Assembly: GCF_009728835.1 (NCBI RefSeq)
Contig: NZ_CP033455.1
Coordinates: 881,568-945,567 of the forward strand
Length of the DNA: 64,000 nt
Origin: Ehrlichia ruminantium
GTDB lineage: Bacteria > Pseudomonadota > Alphaproteobacteria > Rickettsiales > Anaplasmataceae
Direction of reading: 5' to 3'
Each line of letters begins with the position of its first letter. Position 1 is the first letter of the stretch. The notes beneath the pieces are model-generated. The model ran no database searches. It was not told the DNA's origin and saw only the letters and a list, made by a program, of their open reading frames with translations. Positions 60,791 through 64,000 of this stretch are shown here, piece by piece. The translations under genes were made by a program, and so were the position numbers.

Positions 60791-61348
60791 ATATTTACAT
60801 TACACTCAAAGGAAACACTTTGTAATACACTACTATTTTTAACGTGCAATGCAAAACTATGGTAACAGCATAAGATTCATAATAATTAAACACCAAGGTT
60901 GCTACCAAACTCACTCAAATAATTCATAATTTATTATATATATTTTACAAAAATCCTAATCATCACTAATCTATACACACACAAATCTGATACAACAACA
61001 TAATCAGCAATCTAGTACTACAATAAAAGGACCTAATTTCAACTATGACACTACTAACTTTCTCCCTTCTATAAACCACAGTACAATTTTTTCATGCATT
61101 AATAGTTTACAATATACATATATTGAGTAACCATAACAACAATACATGAATCACTATACTTATAGAATTCTTAGCAAAAAATTTGTCATCTATAGGTAAT
61201 TTTGAGTAAAATGACGCTATCTAATATAAATATTAGTCAAACTTTAACATTAATGATAGACACAGAGAAGCTATAAATAATGTATGGCTAAATTATAGTA
61301 TTAGATTTTTATCTTAGGTTATAATGATATAAATAGTGAGAGGGTACC
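60791..61348. other. Gap upstream of dnaB
   Basis: No gene seen. The last bases contain AGAGGG (61340-61345), a good ribosome binding site for the TTG start of dnaB. Confidence 0.5.
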
Positions 61349-62815
61349 TTGGATTTGAAATCAAGCACTAATAAAAATTTAGAGAAATTAATATCTGAAC
61401 TTCCATGTAATATTGAAGCTGAACAAATATTGCTGGGCGCAATGTTGCGTGATAATAGAGTTTGCGATGCAGTTGGAGATTTAATAACAAGTGAAGTTTT
61501 TTTTGATCCGTTACACCGTCGTATTTTCGAACAAATTTTCAAAATCAATAAACGCGGACTAGTTGCTAATGAGTTGAGTTTGAAAATGTTTTTTGACCAT
61601 GATGAAGCATTAATTGAATCTGGAGGTGTTGAATACTTAGCAAAAATAGCAACAAAAGCAAGTATCATTTTTGATATTAAAAACATAGCAAACATAGTCG
61701 TTGATGCATATTTAAGAAGATGTCTTATCTCATTTGGACAAGATATGATTACCAATGCTTACAACTATGACATTGATAATCCTGCTGTATATCAGATAGA
61801 AAATGCTGCTCAAAAACTCTTTTTACTTAGTAATCAAGGAAAATCAGATAGCACTTATAGCAAACTTGCATTTTTAGTAGAAAATATTACTAAAAGAATT
61901 GAATTTGCAAGAAGTAATGAAGGTACTTTACAGGGAATATCTGTAGGATTTCGCGATTTAGATCAGTTATTAAATGGGTTGCAGAAATCTGACCTAATTA
62001 TTCTAGCAGCACGTCCATCTATGGGTAAAACAGCTTTAGCATTAAATATGGCCCTAAATGCTTGCAAACTTCTACATAGTAAAGATCAATATACTGGAAT
62101 GCACATAGGTTTTTTTTCATTAGAAATGTCAGCTGAACAACTAGCATCTAGAGTAATAGCTATTGAGTCAGAAGTCAGTTCATATAAAGCATTATCTGGT
62201 AAAATTAGTGGAGAAGAACTCAATAAGGTTATCGATGCCAGTACTAAAGTATGCAATTTACCACTAATTATTGATGATACATCCAGCCTTTCAATAAGTA
62301 GTTTAAGAACAAGAATTAGAAGAATGCATCAACTATATAATTTGGGAGCAGTTTTTATAGATTACCTACAATTAGTAAAAGGGACAACTAAACGTAGTGG
62401 AGAAAATAGAGTCCAAGAAGTTTCTGAAGTAACACAGGGACTTAAAGCTATTGCAAAAGAATTAAATATACCAGTAGTGGCACTATCTCAATTATCTAGG
62501 CTAGTAGAACAACGCGATGACAAAAAACCCCAACTTTCAGATCTAAGAGACTCTGGTAGTATAGAACAAGATGCAGATATTGTAATGTTTTTATACCGAG
62601 AAGAATATTACGAACTTAGAAAACAACCTGCTGAAGGAACAAATAAGCATATAGCATGGCAAGAAAAGATGAACTCAATAAGCAATGTAGCAGATGTATT
62701 AATCTCAAAACAGCGTAATGGTCCAATAGGAAACGTTAAACTATTTTTTGAAGCAGAAAAAGGTAGATTTAAGGATTACACAGCAAAATATAACCCTGCA
62801 GATTTTAATATGTAA
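61349..62815 (+). CDS. dnaB: Replicative DNA helicase DnaB
   Basis: Hexameric 5'-3' helicase at the replication fork. The N-terminal domain begins ELPCNIEAEQILLGAML, as in the family. The RecA-like core has LILAARPSMGKTALALNMA (Walker A), IGFFSLEMSAEQLASR, VFIDYLQLVKG (Walker B), VVALSQLSRLVEQR and LRDSGSIEQDADIVMFLYRE. The C-terminal block NGPIGNVKLFFEAEKGRF is intact. At 488 residues it has normal length. The start is TTG with AGAGGG four bases upstream; no ATG lies close to the family N-terminus. Confidence 0.96.
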   Translation: MDLKSSTNKNLEKLISELPCNIEAEQILLGAMLRDNRVCDAVGDLITSEVFFDPLHRRIFEQIFKINKRGLVANELSLKMFFDHDEALIESGGVEYLAKIATKASIIFDIKNIANIVVDAYLRRCLISFGQDMITNAYNYDIDNPAVYQIENAAQKLFLLSNQGKSDSTYSKLAFLVENITKRIEFARSNEGTLQGISVGFRDLDQLLNGLQKSDLIILAARPSMGKTALALNMALNACKLLHSKDQYTGMHIGFFSLEMSAEQLASRVIAIESEVSSYKALSGKISGEELNKVIDASTKVCNLPLIIDDTSSLSISSLRTRIRRMHQLYNLGAVFIDYLQLVKGTTKRSGENRVQEVSEVTQGLKAIAKELNIPVVALSQLSRLVEQRDDKKPQLSDLRDSGSIEQDADIVMFLYREEYYELRKQPAEGTNKHIAWQEKMNSISNVADVLISKQRNGPIGNVKLFFEAEKGRFKDYTAKYNPADFNM

Positions 62816-63783
62816 TTTCTTTACAATAATTTCTCTAATTGGGTAAAAAATAAATCTAACTACTAAAACTGCATATATCTTACTTCTATAGTAACGTAAT
62901 AGTGGGAAAGTGATATAGATAATTTCCCTATATAGAAAAATATAAATCAAGAATTACATTACAAACTTTCAATATGTAATTTCTTGAATTACAATTTTTT
63001 ACAATCAGATACAAAACAACTTCAAGTACTAAACATAATCTTTCAATCTTACAACAACACAATAGCAGAAGAAATCTGCCAACCTTGTGATATATATAGA
63101 ATATAAATTAAGAATTATATATTATAAACTTTCAATATGTAATTTCTTGAATTGCAATTTTTTACAACCAGATATAAAACAACTTCAAGTACTAAACATA
63201 ATCTTTCAATCTTATAACAACACAATAGCAGAAGAAATCTGTCAATCTTGTGATATATATAGAATATAAATTAAGAATTATATTGAAAATACAACTTTGG
63301 TAAGTAACTTGCTATGGCTATAAATTTTATATTTTGACTATTTACACACATGATAGTACGGCTAAAATAATATGATCTACTAAAAATATTACTATTATTC
63401 ATAATATTTAGCATGTTTCTCTATAGCTTTTCTTTATATAAAATTTTTCATAACATTTATCTTGCATACATATAATAAACTACCCACATTACTAATATGA
63501 ACTAGAAAAATTAGATTTTATTATATACTGACCATAAAAATATTACTTTAATATTATAATACTTACATGCCTTACTATATATAATAATAAACAATGTACC
63601 TTAATTTATCTCAACATACACTCTAACTAATTCACCAGACTAATACCTATCTTATAATTTCAAAACTTTTATAAAAACCAAAATATTAAAAATATAAAAA
63701 CAATATTATAAGCCTTACACAAATACTAAGATATATACTCGCTTAACTATCTGATAGTTAGAATAAACAAAAATTTTACAAAA
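62816..63783. other. Gap between dnaB and fabH
   Basis: It holds the tandem array at 62941-63290. The remainder is AT-rich with no gene seen. Confidence 0.55.
62941..63290. repeat. Tandem repeat, ~161-163 bp unit, about 2.1 copies
   Basis: TATAAAT(C/T)AAGAATTA marks unit starts at 62941, 63102 and 63265. Each contains ACTTTCAATATGTAATTTCT and CAACACAATAGCAGAAGAAA. The first two copies differ at only a few bases; the third is cut off after about 20 bases. The first copy starts about 125 bases after the dnaB stop. Confidence 0.92.
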
Positions 63784-64000
63784 TTATAATTTAACTAAAC
63801 ATACTCCCCAGGTAATACCGCCACCTATTGCCGCTAAAACTACAAGATCATCTTGTTTTAACTTTCCTGCATTTTTCGCATAAGACAACGCTAATGGTAT
63901 TGAAGCTGCAGACGTATTAGCATGCTGATCTATACTAATTACCATTTTCTCATAAGGTATATTTAACCTCCTCGCTACTAACTCAATAATACGAATATTA
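63784..64000 (-). CDS. fabH: 3-oxoacyl-ACP synthase III, C-terminal part (5' end outside window)
   Basis: My translation of the minus strand from the window edge gives 72 codons ending in TAA at 63784-63786. The stretch ISIDQHANTSAASIPLALSYA carries the conserved Asn of the FabH active site in the N-T-S/A-A-A-S-I-P block. LVVLAAIGGGITWGVCLVKL is the family C-terminus (usually GFGGGLTWG). FabH starts fatty acid synthesis by condensing acetyl-CoA with malonyl-ACP. Confidence 0.9.
   Translation of the reverse strand, partial: NIRIIELVARRLNIPYEKMVISIDQHANTSAASIPLALSYAKNAGKLKQDDLVVLAAIGGGITWGVCLVKL

Noticed and set aside
63087-63269. 60-codon ORF after dnaB
   Set aside because: It lies inside the 161-bp tandem repeat and has no coding character.
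1-64000. Insertion sequences, prophage or integrase genes explaining the paralogue cluster
   Set aside because: I found no transposase, integrase, terminal inverted repeats or target duplications. The duplications look like homologous or slippage recombination.

Overview
The window is very AT-rich, gene-sparse DNA with long non-coding gaps. Many gaps hold tandem repeats of roughly 100-190 bp. The gene content points to an obligate intracellular alphaproteobacterium of the Anaplasmataceae, most likely Ehrlichia and most like E. ruminantium. That assignment is inference from gene set, base composition, low coding density and repeat style; no database search was possible.

Layout. 1-2486 (-): an unfinished large membrane-anchored protein. 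2.7-11.6 kb: pccA, rluD, lysA, rpmB and priA, with repeat arrays after rluD and rpmB. 12.6-20 kb: a C26-type amidotransferase-like protein, hemD, an aminopeptidase P, a retropepsin-like protease, a PolB-type exonuclease and era. 20.4-23.4 kb: ffh overlapping an MnhD/NuoM/N-type antiporter subunit. 24.0-26.5 kb: two members of an uncharacterised paralogous protein family. 26.6-31.2 kb: a Coq10/RatA-like protein, a candidate 6S-like RNA, dnaK and an RNase E/G gene. 31.3-33.2 kb: mrp antiporter subunits C, B, DUF4040, G and F. 34.4-40 kb: a small ORF, a third family member, a fourth split by one in-frame stop, and an inverted fragment of its repeat region. 40-44 kb: tkt and an M32 carboxypeptidase homologue that has lost its metal site. 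44.4-64 kb: pal, purA, ruvX, nrdA, tRNA-Glu, ispA with an FKBP-like protein, thiO, tadA, dnaB and the 3' end of fabH.

Most genes are housekeeping: replication restart and helicase, translation, SRP targeting, chaperone, heme, isoprenoid and purine synthesis, and propionyl-CoA carboxylation. The accessory part is the 24-26.5 and 34.7-40 kb family. Its members share an N-terminal domain of about 170 residues with a C-x-GNT motif, then a fast-changing, low-complexity, GAxGG-containing tail. The second member carries an 11-G homopolymer near its 3' end. Loss of one G would replace a 3-residue end with a 41-residue tail, as expected of a phase-variable contingency gene. The fourth member has a perfect 300-bp internal duplication, an in-frame stop at the domain/tail junction and an inverted partial copy 1 kb away. 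I consider this the most interesting system here: a recombining, possibly phase-variable family of candidate secreted or surface proteins.
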